A program made the translations under genes and the position numbers. A stretch of 64,000 nucleotides of DNA from DASVTU01 sp036387415 (GTDB taxonomy: Bacteria; Acidobacteriota; Blastocatellia; Pyrinomonadales; Pyrinomonadaceae), in NCBI GenBank assembly GCA_036387415.1, contig DASVTU010000029.1, positions 124,001 through 188,000 of the forward strand, written 5' to 3'. Positions within the stretch are counted from its first letter, which is position 1; each line of letters begins with the position of its first letter. The notes under the pieces were generated by a model. That model did no database searches. It was not told where the DNA came from and saw only the letters and a program-made list of their open reading frames with translations. This document shows, one piece after another, positions 51,145 through 59,887 of this stretch.

Positions 51145-52104
51145 ATGAAAATTGCTTCGCGACTTAGCCTTTGGCTAGCTGTGGCGTTGTTGGCGGGAGC
51201 CTACCCATCGTGCGGTTCTCGTTCCGGCTCCGGTGACCTGATTATGTTCGGGACTATCGGGGCGAGCCCGTTTCAGGATCATGTCTATACCGTCCGCTCA
51301 GACGGCTCGCAACTGCGCCCCTTTCTTAAACCGGAGGGGCAGCGTAGTTATACTTTCGCCTCCGGCAATTCGTTGCGCGCAGACTTAGTGGTAACTGTGC
51401 GCGAAATGAACGCGGCGGGCAAGGTTGAGCCTCGCTTATACCTTTTCCGCCCCGAAGCGCATGAGTGGAAGCGCCTACCGACCATAGAGGGCTTGGTCGG
51501 TAGGGCTCACATGTCGCCCGACGGCTCAAGTGTGGTGTTTGTATTTTCGCCCGAAAGACGACGCAATACCACACGCTTCTGGATTATGAATCTCAAAACG
51601 GGCGAGATGAAAAAGCTGACCAGCGACGATCAAGAGGACGCGTGGGACGGCTATCCGGCATGGCGACCCGACGGTCAGGAAATCATGTTTATCCGCCTCC
51701 GCCCCTCCGGCAGCGTAACAATCACCAACCTTATGTCCGTCCCCGTGGCGGGCGGAGAACCCGTCAGTCTGATAGGCCCCGACGAAAGTGTATCCGTCGT
51801 CTCTTATTCGCCCGACGGCAAGCGCCTCGCCATGCTCACAGGTAAGGGGTTGGAGGTCATGAACATCTCAGATCAGGGGCGGACGTTGCTCGTTCCGTGG
51901 GAACGCCTGCCGGATTTAGAGTTCCACGCGGGAGGACTCACATGGTCTCCGAGAGAAGATAAAATCGCGTTTCCGCTCTACAATACACGAACCAAAGAGA
52001 ATGAGTTGTGGACGGTCTCAAGCAACGGGGAGGGCGCACAAGCCATCATCAAACTCAGCGCCGATGATGGGAAAATTCTGGTCTCTACTTTCCTCGAACC
52101 TTAA
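51145..52104 (+). CDS. TolB-like PD40 beta-propeller lipoprotein
   Basis: 319 residues. A signal peptide ends AYPSC (Cys23 possible lipidation site). PD40/TolB-type repeats are visible: AHMSPDGSSVVFVFSPERR, YPAWRPDGQEIMFIRLRPSG, VVSYSPDGKRLAMLTGKG and LTWSPREDKIAFPLYN. GGGAGG lies 8 nt before the ATG. Such propellers mediate protein contacts or peptidase-like functions at the envelope. It is the third island gene; it has no similarity to the NHL protein beyond the fold class. Confidence 0.8.
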   Translation: MKIASRLSLWLAVALLAGAYPSCGSRSGSGDLIMFGTIGASPFQDHVYTVRSDGSQLRPFLKPEGQRSYTFASGNSLRADLVVTVREMNAAGKVEPRLYLFRPEAHEWKRLPTIEGLVGRAHMSPDGSSVVFVFSPERRRNTTRFWIMNLKTGEMKKLTSDDQEDAWDGYPAWRPDGQEIMFIRLRPSGSVTITNLMSVPVAGGEPVSLIGPDESVSVVSYSPDGKRLAMLTGKGLEVMNISDQGRTLLVPWERLPDLEFHAGGLTWSPREDKIAFPLYNTRTKENELWTVSSNGEGAQAIIKLSADDGKILVSTFLEP

Positions 52105-52511
52105 ACTGCCGCGACTTATACTTTGACTCCAAAGGTCGCCGCCGCTCTCGCGGTTCGGACGCCGACAAGCCTTCTGATTATGAACGAACGCGACAACAGT
52201 TTACGGGGTTCGGTAAGCTCTATCAGCGTTCGCACGTTTCGTGTAATGGAAAGTAGTTCGCACAGGTGGGAAGAGTTGATGTCGTCGAGCCTCACAGTTT
52301 ACGACCTCGCTGGCAGCATCACTGAATGCACATGCTCTCGCCATACGCCACGCTACCACGAAAAAGCATCTACAAGTATGATTCGTATGGAAGTTGGGTT
52401 AAAGAAACGTGTCCAGACTTAAGTATGATTCTCAGGCCGGGAGTCGGGAGTTGATTGTGGCACTTCCCGCAGTATTGACTACCACTAGCCTGAATCTTCT
52501 ACCGTACACAG
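52105..52511. other. 407-bp spacer, possible degenerate reading frame
   Basis: A frame from a TTG at 52123 to 52422 (or from the ATG at 52180) could encode up to 99 residues but has no ribosome site and no recognisable family, so it is not called. The sequence otherwise resembles decayed coding DNA. Confidence 0.35.
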
Positions 52512-52991
52512 ATGATGAATCGAGAGAAATTATTTTCCATAGCTGTCCAGGTAAGTCGCTTCTTCCTTATCGCTTTGTTCATAGGCGACGTGGGCGCGAA
52601 GGCCTCCAAGCCGTACTGGTTTGTTTCCGACATTTCCAGCTTCGTCGGCGGACATTGGGCGATTCACGCTGCGGTCATCATGCTTCTTGCAGAGATAACC
52701 GCCATCGTGCTGTTGCTCGTACCACGCACCATTCGCGCGGCAGGATTGTGGACGATCATTATGCTCGTCGTCTTTGCCGCTTACGGCTTCTACTACGTCT
52801 ATGCCCTGCGCGGCGGTGCGCCTAACTGTCAATGCTTCGGAGGAATCGTCGCAAACCTGTTAGGCATTTCGACCATGTGGAGGAGCCTGGTTCTCTTCAT
52901 ACCGGCGGCGATTTGTGCAAAATCAAGTAGACGGGATAGGGGAAAGAGCCCAACAGAACCGTCACAGAACGACTCGCCAATACTGAATTAA
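52512..52991 (+). CDS. MauE/DoxX-like membrane protein
   Basis: 159 residues with four membrane helices (about 14-28, 47-70, 73-97, 116-137). GGAPNCQCFGGIVANLLG is the MauE signature, a CxC pair at the membrane face followed by FGG. In methylotrophs MauE supports disulphide formation in methylamine dehydrogenase with the thioredoxin-like MauD; relatives elsewhere serve general periplasmic thiol redox. Here no MauD is present, but the NHL protein and small lipoprotein-like protein of the same island contain likely disulphides. A hydrophilic tail follows helix 4. Confidence 0.78.
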   Translation: MMNREKLFSIAVQVSRFFLIALFIGDVGAKASKPYWFVSDISSFVGGHWAIHAAVIMLLAEITAIVLLLVPRTIRAAGLWTIIMLVVFAAYGFYYVYALRGGAPNCQCFGGIVANLLGISTMWRSLVLFIPAAICAKSSRRDRGKSPTEPSQNDSPILN

Positions 52992-53008
52992 AGCGACTCT
53001 TTTAGACC

Positions 53009-53049
53009 GCAAAACCTTTGTTCGTCGGCTCGCTTACAATTGCCGCCTT
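53009..53049 (+). pseudogene. degenerate 3' half of tRNA-Cys (possible att remnant)
   Basis: GCAAAACCTTTGTTCGTCGG and CTCGCTTACAATTGCCGCCTT align base by base with the tRNA-Cys 3' half (GCAAAACCTTTATTCATCGG, TTCGATTCCGATCGCCGCCT), starting exactly at the anticodon. Mismatches in the T stem destroy pairing, so it is not a functional tRNA. Similarity continues through ATCAATA into a second terminator. Confidence 0.75.
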
Positions 53050-53069
53050 CAATGAATCAATAGTTGACG

Positions 53070-53095
53070 GGTAGCCAACAGGCTACCTTTTTTTT
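53070..53095 (+). terminator. intrinsic terminator after the tRNA-Cys remnant
   Basis: GGTAGCC-AACA-GGCTACC followed by eight T: a strong terminator. It corresponds in position to the terminator behind the intact tRNA-Cys, with stem bases changed in compensating fashion. Confidence 0.85.
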
Positions 53096-53278
53096 CGTTT
53101 GAGTCACTATCCAGTCATTACTTCAGAAAGGGCGAGACATTGAAATGGACGGGGCACTTTTTCAATCAGAGGTCGTTCTTAAACGGGTGGATAAATCAGG
53201 CAAAAGGGTTTGCAAACGTGGTTGTTAAAAGGTTTTAGGTTGCCCTTATACATGCTATCGCAGATGGTCAAAAACTTA

Positions 53279-53307
53279 TTGGAAAATTCTAATGGATGAT
53301 GTATTCT
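53279..53307 (+). promoter_or_regulatory. candidate promoter of the four-gene signalling operon
   Basis: TTGGAA, a 17-nt spacer and TATTCT, about 85 nt upstream of the first ATG. The 300 bp before the operon are AT-rich and otherwise empty; a second option is TATACA at about 53250 with a poor -35. Confidence 0.4.
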
Positions 53308-53394
53308 TGCCGCTCTTCGCGGAAGTAAAAGTATGCACTTAACCTCATAGGTGTTCTTTTACCCTTGTTTCTCTCGCTAACCTGGAAATGAGTT

Positions 53395-55047
53395 ATGCTT
53401 CTTCAATGGTCAAATAAAACAATTCATTTTTTAGCAAAACCATTCATTGAGGCAGAATCTCTCAAAGAGTATTCCACCAAAGGATATTGGATACTTGGCG
53501 GCCTTACTGCTGCGTTATTCATTCTGTTCTTACTCTTAAGCGGGTACATTAGTGGAGTAGCAAGCCAGTCGCCGGACTCAGCACAACCATACCTTGAACT
53601 TCTTCTTAAAAAAGTCGGTCTGGACGGATTACCTAAGACGCTTCCTCTGAGCATATTTATTATTGCTTTATACGTCGGTCTCGGATTGATTCCGCAAACA
53701 CGCACTTACATAGGAGAATGGCTTTCTAAATTCTTCTACCATTTTGTGAATTTCATTATCACGGGAGGCGAATGGTGTATCGAGCATCGCGGAGGCTCGA
53801 CGGTCTTGGTAGTTATTCTCATTAGTTTTTTTATCTGGGGACTCAAAGGAGTCATTGAGAAGAGTAGACGCGAGGCGCTTCTAACAACTCAATTCAACTA
53901 TTGGCTACAGGCGGCGCAAGGCTTCGTTGTGGAAGATACTTTTACCAAGATTTATAACAAGAAAATTGAGGACGTGAACAATCACTGGCAGGATGATTTA
54001 GATGAAATATTAGAACTTCCCGGCGGGTATGCACATCCAGCCACCTACCTCTATAAAGCCATTGCATTACTGAATTTGACCCAGAAAGGCGAACCCCTCA
54101 CGCAGTTGAAGGTTGAAGAACTCGACAAACTTGTCGATGAGTGTAAAAAAACATGCAGACCCGTGGAAAACATGGATTGGCCGGAGCGACGTGCGCGCGA
54201 CCTGCTCCATATTTTGATGGGTAAGATTTACAATCGTATCGCGATTAGCGACCAACAAAAATTCAAAAAATCCTTCGATTATTTCGAGTCGGTCAATCTC
54301 GCGCCTTATAAGGACAAACCTGACATTGGTGGACATTACTTATTCTCCGTCAACAATGGCAAAGGAACTATCTATGCCGGGCTACTCACAATAGTTGCGA
54401 GCAAACCGGATGCGGAAGTCGGAGATATTCCGTGCAAGAGTCCTGCACATTGCGCTCTTAATGCTTTTGATGCATACGACAGGGCAGCCAAAGATGCCCC
54501 GCCATGCTCTTTTCAAGGACGAAGACGAACCAACAATCTGACAGACCTTCTCTTTCGTCTCGGTTTGAATTATGAGGCGATTGCCAATGAGGATTACAAA
54601 CTCAAAGAAAGAGCAAAGATGGAGAGTAAAGTGACGTTGGCAAAGGAGATTGAAGCTCACATCGTACAAATGCTCAAGTGCAACGAAGAGGGAGATTCAA
54701 TACCCGATTTTGTCACTGTCTCTCAAGCTTATGGTACGTGCGCTTTCTTAAACAGCATGAATTGCAAGGAGGAAACTCGCTTATTGCATGCGGCTGGCAC
54801 GTATCTGCGTATCGCTTACAGTTACGAACCCGGCAACCTCAACGATTGGGAACTGACGCCCTTCTGTTCGTCAGTTAAAGACGGAGAATTTATCCCCGCC
54901 TTCAAAGATGCGATTTCCTCAAATGCGTTCACGGGCTTATCAAATTTAGACCCGGAGATACTCAAGACAGCCATTAGGAAACAATGTAAAGGCTTCAAGG
55001 AGGTTGCTCGCGCACCATGTGGAGAGCCGATATCGTTAAAGCCTTAG
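53395..55047 (+). CDS. membrane protein with cytoplasmic helical-repeat domain (operon gene 1)
   Basis: 550 residues. Membrane helices lie at about 31-51, 83-100 and 135-152, possibly another near 112-124. The remaining ~390 residues are soluble and helical: HPATYLYKAIALLNLTQKGE, ERRARDLLHILMGKIYNRIA, KSFDYFESVNLAP and LLHAAGTYLRIAYSYEPGN suggest degenerate TPR-like repeats. Many Cys (CKKTCRP, CKSPAHC, CNEEGD, CKEETR) are scattered. No family recognised. The last 31 bp overlap gene 2. Base composition is visibly AT-richer than the housekeeping genes. It may be the receptor or scaffold presenting a signal to the PocR kinase. Confidence 0.75.
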   Translation: MLLQWSNKTIHFLAKPFIEAESLKEYSTKGYWILGGLTAALFILFLLLSGYISGVASQSPDSAQPYLELLLKKVGLDGLPKTLPLSIFIIALYVGLGLIPQTRTYIGEWLSKFFYHFVNFIITGGEWCIEHRGGSTVLVVILISFFIWGLKGVIEKSRREALLTTQFNYWLQAAQGFVVEDTFTKIYNKKIEDVNNHWQDDLDEILELPGGYAHPATYLYKAIALLNLTQKGEPLTQLKVEELDKLVDECKKTCRPVENMDWPERRARDLLHILMGKIYNRIAISDQQKFKKSFDYFESVNLAPYKDKPDIGGHYLFSVNNGKGTIYAGLLTIVASKPDAEVGDIPCKSPAHCALNAFDAYDRAAKDAPPCSFQGRRRTNNLTDLLFRLGLNYEAIANEDYKLKERAKMESKVTLAKEIEAHIVQMLKCNEEGDSIPDFVTVSQAYGTCAFLNSMNCKEETRLLHAAGTYLRIAYSYEPGNLNDWELTPFCSSVKDGEFIPAFKDAISSNAFTGLSNLDPEILKTAIRKQCKGFKEVARAPCGEPISLKP

Positions 55048-56381
55048 GGGCTTCAGTCAAAGACGACGCGGTGGCACGTCACTTCCTCGTCGTGTGGCCT
55101 GTTATCGAAGCTATTCTGGAAGCCTTCTCGAAGGCCAACGAACTTCCTATCTTCGTATATCTAAACGAGGAGATGATATATCACTCGCCGTTGGAATCCA
55201 TGCCGGAGTTCTGTCGGTTGATGTTAAGTTCCGAAGAAACGGGAGCCAAGTGTGTCGATGACGGCAGGCGCAGGGCAGCGAAATTAGAACCGGATTTCGA
55301 GGAAGGAGTCCAGCTTTGCCATGCCGGACTACTCAACGGTCGTCGAGAGATAGATACAGGCGTCGGGCTTCTAGTAATTCTTTTTGGAGCGAAGACTTCC
55401 GCGCAAGATAATGCCGCGATACGTCGCCGCCATCTGATTGAGATTACGTCTAAACAAGACGCCGAGTTATCTGGAAAACTAGAAGAGTCTTACGCCTCAC
55501 ATGGAACTCCGCTCCCCTCCATCGACTCCGATGATGTCGCTTTAATGGATGCTATCTCGACAATCCTTCAACGTCTCCTCAGCGCCACCGTCGGATTTCG
55601 GACTCAGACCATCAACATGGCTCATGAACTGAGCCTCATGATGATTGGAATGGGGTTATTGATGGATGAGATGAATTTTATTGTGAACGATGTGCAAAAA
55701 TCGACGGATGTGATGTCTTCGGTGAAAGATTTGATAGATACGCAGGCTCGCATCTACACACAGTGTCGGCTCGGTCTCTATATTGTGCGTAACTTTCTCT
55801 CACATGCCAGCGAGACAAGATACAGCGAGGTCGTCAGAAGCAACTTTAGCCGGATAAATCTTAAAGAAATCTTACTGGAAATGGTTGACCTCCATCGTTT
55901 ATATGCTGCCCAAAAAGGTGTCAGCTTCGATGTTTCAGGGGTCGATGACATACCTCAAATCTACGGTTCCGACATGGAGATTCGTCGCTTACTTTATAAC
56001 GTGCTTAATAATGCTATCAAATATTCCTATCACTCGATTCCTAATATTCAACGCACGATAAAAATCCGAAGCAAAGTTCCCTACGACCCCGGTTTCAAAC
56101 AGCGGCGCTTCTCCATTGCAATTGAAAATTACGGCTTCGGTCTCACAAGAGAAGAAAAGATTAACGTCTTCAAGCCCGGTGTACGTGGTCAAAGGGCGAT
56201 TGCGGAAGTGCCGATAGGGTCAGGCATCGGCCTCTCTGAAGCGTTGAAAATCATTAAAGCGCATAAAGGAGAGATACGTCTGCACTCCAAAGAGCTTTAT
56301 GAAGACAAACAAGGTGTTTGGACATACCTGACCACGGTGGATTTAATATTTCCGTATGCTGTTGACTATCACACTGCTTAG
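55017..56381 (+). CDS. PocR-domain sensor histidine kinase (operon gene 2)
   Basis: 454 residues, soluble. Residues 30-130 match a PocR-type sensory domain: EFCRLMLSSEETGAKCVDDG, EEGVQLCHAGLLNGRREI and VGLLVILFGAKTS, with Cys66, Cys79 and Cys101 at typical places. A dimerisation helix region has INMAHELSLMM with His203 as candidate phosphoacceptor. The ATPase domain is present: IRRLLYNVLNNAIKYSYHS (N box), IAIENYGFGLTREE (G1, usual Asp replaced in ENYGFG), GSGIGLSEALKIIKAHKGEI (G2). AAGGAGG lies upstream inside gene 1. PocR domains usually bind small hydrocarbon derivatives; the ligand here is unknown. Confidence 0.82.
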   Translation: MWRADIVKALGASVKDDAVARHFLVVWPVIEAILEAFSKANELPIFVYLNEEMIYHSPLESMPEFCRLMLSSEETGAKCVDDGRRRAAKLEPDFEEGVQLCHAGLLNGRREIDTGVGLLVILFGAKTSAQDNAAIRRRHLIEITSKQDAELSGKLEESYASHGTPLPSIDSDDVALMDAISTILQRLLSATVGFRTQTINMAHELSLMMIGMGLLMDEMNFIVNDVQKSTDVMSSVKDLIDTQARIYTQCRLGLYIVRNFLSHASETRYSEVVRSNFSRINLKEILLEMVDLHRLYAAQKGVSFDVSGVDDIPQIYGSDMEIRRLLYNVLNNAIKYSYHSIPNIQRTIKIRSKVPYDPGFKQRRFSIAIENYGFGLTREEKINVFKPGVRGQRAIAEVPIGSGIGLSEALKIIKAHKGEIRLHSKELYEDKQGVWTYLTTVDLIFPYAVDYHTA

Positions 56382-56395
56382 GAAAAGGGGACGTA

Positions 56396-56818
56396 ATGCG
56401 GGATGAATTGATTAACCTCTTATGGGTCGATGACGATTCCTACGATTCACTCGACCCACTTGCTCGGCGGTTGAGAAGAGCAAATTTCCACCTTGAGAGG
56501 GCTGTGGATTATGAGGAGGCAATCGCTAAAATCCTAGCCGGAGACTACCATAGTATCCTGCTCGATGTGATTATTCCGAGAGCCAAAGGGTCGGCTGTTC
56601 TATCCTATGATTTAGGTATGGTTTTAGCCGATCAGGCAGCCGAAACCAAAGTTAAAAACATAGTGTTTCTGACGGTCGTCCAACAAGAAGAAGTATTCGA
56701 GAAATATAACGAGATAAGGGACAAATATGACGGCGTGTTGAATTTCAGCTACCTCGATAAAACAAAGCTGCTTGAGCCGAATTTCATTGCAGACATGATA
56801 AGCCGTCTGAAACGTTAG
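56396..56818 (+). CDS. stand-alone receiver-domain protein (operon gene 3)
   Basis: 140 residues, one CheY-like receiver and nothing else. Acidic triad at LLWVDDDSYD (Asp12-14), phosphoacceptor Asp57 in SILLDVIIPRAKG, Thr93 in IVFLTVVQQ, and a Lys near 122 in SYLDKTKLL. The alpha4-beta5 region is longer than in CheY. AAGGGG precedes the ATG, 14 bp after gene 2. It is the obvious phosphorylation target of the PocR kinase; lacking an output domain it should act by binding, perhaps gene 1 or gene 4 products. Confidence 0.85.
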   Translation: MRDELINLLWVDDDSYDSLDPLARRLRRANFHLERAVDYEEAIAKILAGDYHSILLDVIIPRAKGSAVLSYDLGMVLADQAAETKVKNIVFLTVVQQEEVFEKYNEIRDKYDGVLNFSYLDKTKLLEPNFIADMISRLKR

Positions 56819-56845
56819 AAGAGCAAACTGCAAAAGTGAGTTTAT

Positions 56846-57526
56846 ATGGTCTACTACTTACCTTTAATCATCATCGGAACGATATTGGTCTTTCTATTTC
56901 TGCGTTTTGTTCAACCGGAATTGATTTACAGCGTTCGTGAGGTGTTAGTGAAGGTCGGTATGAACAAGGTGCTGTTGGACGAAGAAGCACAGCGCCCCGG
57001 CAATCACAACGTCAAGTATTACAAACTGCTGATTAAAAAATTGCAGTACGAGACCGCCGGAAAAGACTATAACTACGCGTTCGATAGAGTCAGTAAAATC
57101 AGAGAGTTATATAATACTCTCAGTGTGCAACGTGAAGAGTTGGAGGGTGTGAATGTAGAACGAAAGCCACAAATATGTATTGCCGAATTAGCCAATTTGC
57201 TTCGCACTCTATCAAAAGAGATTGTTGCGACGAGCGAATATAATCATCGGACAGTTAAAGCTGATGCCATCCTCCGTTTGATTATCGAGCAAACCAGAGA
57301 GGACAGCCCGCCACATGCGTCACCCCCTGATGAATATGTGGAAAATTGGTTCACTACTCATCCGATGACCATCGAGCAAATCATTGAGATTCAGATTGCC
57401 GCCGTTCTTGGATTAGCTTACCGTCAAAAGGCCGAAAACCCACCTCCCACAACTGTAGCAGGTAACATTCTGGTCACAAGAGATGTTGCAGCGCCTAGAG
57501 CGGATGCAGCCCTAAAACGTGTATGA
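56846..57526 (+). CDS. membrane-anchored helical protein (operon gene 4)
   Basis: 226 residues. One N-terminal helix (MVYYLPLIIIGTILVFLFLR) anchors a soluble helical domain: KYYKLLIKKLQYETAGKDYN, then AFDRVSKIRELYNTLSVQRE, IAELANLLRTLSKEIVATSE and TIEQIIEIQIAAVLGLAYRQ. The C-terminus is Pro/Ala/Arg-rich and looks disordered. No family recognised. Same strand and composition as genes 1-3, 27 bp after gene 3. It could be the effector or an adaptor of the phosphorelay. Confidence 0.72.
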   Translation: MVYYLPLIIIGTILVFLFLRFVQPELIYSVREVLVKVGMNKVLLDEEAQRPGNHNVKYYKLLIKKLQYETAGKDYNYAFDRVSKIRELYNTLSVQREELEGVNVERKPQICIAELANLLRTLSKEIVATSEYNHRTVKADAILRLIIEQTREDSPPHASPPDEYVENWFTTHPMTIEQIIEIQIAAVLGLAYRQKAENPPPTTVAGNILVTRDVAAPRADAALKRV

Positions 57527-57540
57527 CCCCTCTGTTTTCG

Positions 57541-57831
57541 TCACCTTCCGAAAAAGCCCGGATCCATTAAATACCAGTTAACTAATCCTGCCACCATCCC
57601 GATACCAAACACTATAAATGCGATGATTTTTTCTTTAGTTGTGTTGGGCTTCCCTCCCATCGAGGGGAATAACAGGAGATAGAGTCCGCCGACGACCATG
57701 AGAGGGGCAAAGGCGGCGAGTTTCAAGGAGTAACGGCCTTCATGTAACAACTGTTGCCAGTTGTAATAGATGAGGCCAATAGAAACAAGGATGAGCACTA
57801 AGGCAATGATGCGCGCTTTGAAGTAATGCAT
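57541..57831 (-). CDS. small membrane protein with three helices, unknown
   Basis: 96 residues. Helices at about 6-24, 36-56 and 68-88 (IIALVLILVSIGLIYYNWQQ, LAAFAPLMVVGGLYLLLF, KIIAFIVFGIGMVAGLVNWY). AGGAG precedes the ATG. It converges on the signalling operon with 14 bp between the stops. No function can be assigned. Confidence 0.72.
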   Translation of the reverse strand: MHYFKARIIALVLILVSIGLIYYNWQQLLHEGRYSLKLAAFAPLMVVGGLYLLLFPSMGGKPNTTKEKIIAFIVFGIGMVAGLVNWYLMDPGFFGR

Positions 57832-58118
57832 ATTAGATTCTCCTGACGTGAGTCTTTAAGAGCAAATATAGTGATTTACAACTAAGAATTTGCGTGCAGC
57901 ATAACACTCGAATTAACCCGTCGGCTGGGTTTCATGCGACGCGTCAAATGCCTCGCAAATCCACCTTATCAATTACATTGCGCCTTCCGCTCGCAATCAT
58001 AGTGGAGGAAGACATTGCAGCTATCTTCCAGACCGAAACTCGGCGTCTGCTTCTCATAACTAACCCAATAATCAGCAAGACTCACTCTCGACATTTCTTA
58101 ATCCGTGCATGGAACATC

Positions 58119-58859
58119 TTATGTGAGAGCCTTCAGCGTGGCGTAGGCCATGTTTCCTTTTGTCGTGTAAGTGATGCTTTGCGTTAGAGCATCGACGAGC
58201 AGTTTTTCTAACCCGACGCTGGTTCTGGGTCGAACAAACTCGCCCGCGTTGTATAACACACGTAGATAGCAATCTCCGATGAAGCGTCGGTTGAGGACGA
58301 GGCTGGTCAGATATAAACAACTGTCCTCGCCCGTGAGCAATCTCCTCAGTTTCGGAATGAGACTCGCCGCGTCGTCGAATTGATGCAGGACATTCATGCA
58401 GAGAATGGTGCTGAAACTACGTGGGCGAAAAGGCAGGTCGGAGAGGTCTGCTTGCAGCAGGACGACGTTTTCGGGAACGCGACCGCCCAACTCAATCAGG
58501 CGCGCACGCGCACGCTTCAACATACTCAACGATTGGTCGAAGGCGACGACTTCGCGTGTGGCTTCGAGGTGGACGGGCGCGGTGAAAAGCATGGAGCCGC
58601 AAGCGGCGTCGAGCATCAAGCCGCGCGGATTTGAAGCGACGGCGCGACGCGCGAAGGCCGTGTAATCGTGCGGGACGTTGCCCCACATGACGCGGTTGTA
58701 TAAACGCGTGCTGACAAAAAAATCATAGGCCACGGCTCTTTTATCGTAGAGATGCTGCGTGTGCGTCGCGTCGGGCATGACCGAGTAGATGTCTTCGGCG
58801 ACCGGACGCAACGCGCAGTCTCCGGCCAACACAGTTTTCAGTTTCGCCAGAGCACTCAT
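58119..58859 (-). CDS. class I SAM-dependent methyltransferase
   Basis: 246 residues. HLYDKRAVAYDFFVSTRLYN is the usual entrance segment; motif I is GLMLDAACGSMLFTAPV, followed by VVAFDQSLSMLKRARARLIE, VVLLQADLSDLPFRPRSF and ILCMNVLHQFDDAASLIPKL, as in UbiE/Methyltransf_11 enzymes. The substrate is not predictable. A composition typical of the host returns here, marking the end of the accessory region. It is divergent from the AMIN lipoprotein gene. Confidence 0.86.
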   Translation of the reverse strand: MSALAKLKTVLAGDCALRPVAEDIYSVMPDATHTQHLYDKRAVAYDFFVSTRLYNRVMWGNVPHDYTAFARRAVASNPRGLMLDAACGSMLFTAPVHLEATREVVAFDQSLSMLKRARARLIELGGRVPENVVLLQADLSDLPFRPRSFSTILCMNVLHQFDDAASLIPKLRRLLTGEDSCLYLTSLVLNRRFIGDCYLRVLYNAGEFVRPRTSVGLEKLLVDALTQSITYTTKGNMAYATLKALT

Positions 58860-59170
58860 AATTTTTCAGTTTATCAGAGCACTTGTTAGGAGTGACCGGA
58901 GCGCGTCGCAGTCATCAAGACGCTCGTCGCCGCACACGCCGACGAGATTTCCCTGTATGATGCGACTGGCAGCTACTCGGCTTATGTGCGAAAATTCGTC
59001 GTCCAACATGCGGCATCTCCCACAGAAAAGACGAGAGCGACGCTAACTCGTTGAAAAAACAAGCTCTTAAAGCAATTTTTCCCGGTTCCCGACAGCGCCC
59101 CGCAACGGCGACGAGTCGAGGAACAAAGATGTCTGCCCACGAAGGGCGGACGCGAAAGCGAACCACATCT
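58860..59170. other. 311-bp divergent spacer, no gene supported
   Basis: The AMIN-lipoprotein frame is open back to 59051, but those codons are basic and lack a ribosome site, and the signal peptide begins only after 59171. Promoters for both flanking genes must be here; none is clear. Confidence 0.4.
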
Positions 59171-59887
59171 ATGTCAAACATCTACGGCAACCGTAAGTTT
59201 CTCATAATTATCTGTATTTGCTTGCTTTGCGCGTGTTTCGAGAACCGTGGCGAGACGAAAAACAGTAACGGTGGCAACGACTCTGCACGCACGCCAAACG
59301 CCGACACGTCGAATGCCACAGCGTCGCCCGCCGCAACGGCGAATGATGCGCAACCCATTGTAAACACAGAGGATAACAATCGCGACGCGAGCCAACCGGA
59401 CGCGGAGACGCCCGACGAGACGGACGCGTCAGATGATGCTTCGGCGCAGCAATTCAAGGGGACGGCGGGCGTCGTCGAAAAGAAGCGAGAGGGCATCGCG
59501 CCCGTCGTGTTGCGCGCGGTTCGGACGTCTAGACAAAAGAATTTTGATCGCGTCGTGTTTGAATTCGAGGGGACGGGTCTGCCCGGTTATCACATCGAGT
59601 ACATCGACCGTCCGGTGCGACAGTGTGGCTCCGGCAACGCCGTGCGGCTTCGCGGAGACGCGTGGCTGCGCGTGCGCCTCACGCCTTCGCAGGCGCATAC
59701 GGAGGCGGGCGAAGCAACCGTCAAAGACCGCGAGCGCGTTCTGAATCTACGCGTGCTCAAAGAGATGAAGGCGACGTGCGATTTTGAGGCCGACGTGGAA
59801 TGGGTGTTCGGACTCGCATCTCCCAAACGCTACCGCGTGCTCGAACTCTCCAATCCCGCGCGCCTCGTCGTAGACATCAAGCACTGA
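59171..59887 (+). CDS. AMIN-like domain lipoprotein
   Basis: 238 residues from the ATG at 59171. The signal KFLIIICICLLCAC gives a lipobox-like LLCAC. A disordered Asn/Asp/Thr/Ala region follows (about 25-120). The C-terminal ~130 residues form an AMIN-like beta domain: APVVLRAVRTSRQKNFDRVV, FEFEGTGLPGYHIEYIDRPV, GDAWLRVRLTPSQAH, and RVLELSNPARLVVDIKH. AMIN-type domains bind peptidoglycan or assist secretin complexes. The acidic linker would let the domain reach into the cell wall. It is convergent with the xanthine-dehydrogenase-type operon. Confidence 0.8.
   Translation: MSNIYGNRKFLIIICICLLCACFENRGETKNSNGGNDSARTPNADTSNATASPAATANDAQPIVNTEDNNRDASQPDAETPDETDASDDASAQQFKGTAGVVEKKREGIAPVVLRAVRTSRQKNFDRVVFEFEGTGLPGYHIEYIDRPVRQCGSGNAVRLRGDAWLRVRLTPSQAHTEAGEATVKDRERVLNLRVLKEMKATCDFEADVEWVFGLASPKRYRVLELSNPARLVVDIKH

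Noticed and set aside
52123..52422. Possible 99-residue gene in the island
   Set aside because: TTG or unsupported ATG start, no ribosome site, no recognisable features; kept only as a spacer remark.
53009..53049. Second functional tRNA-Cys
   Set aside because: Only the 3' half is present, and T-stem mismatches abolish folding.
57894..58187. 97-codon plus-strand frame before the methyltransferase stop
   Set aside because: Overlaps the methyltransferase gene end, has no ribosome site and no recognisable family.
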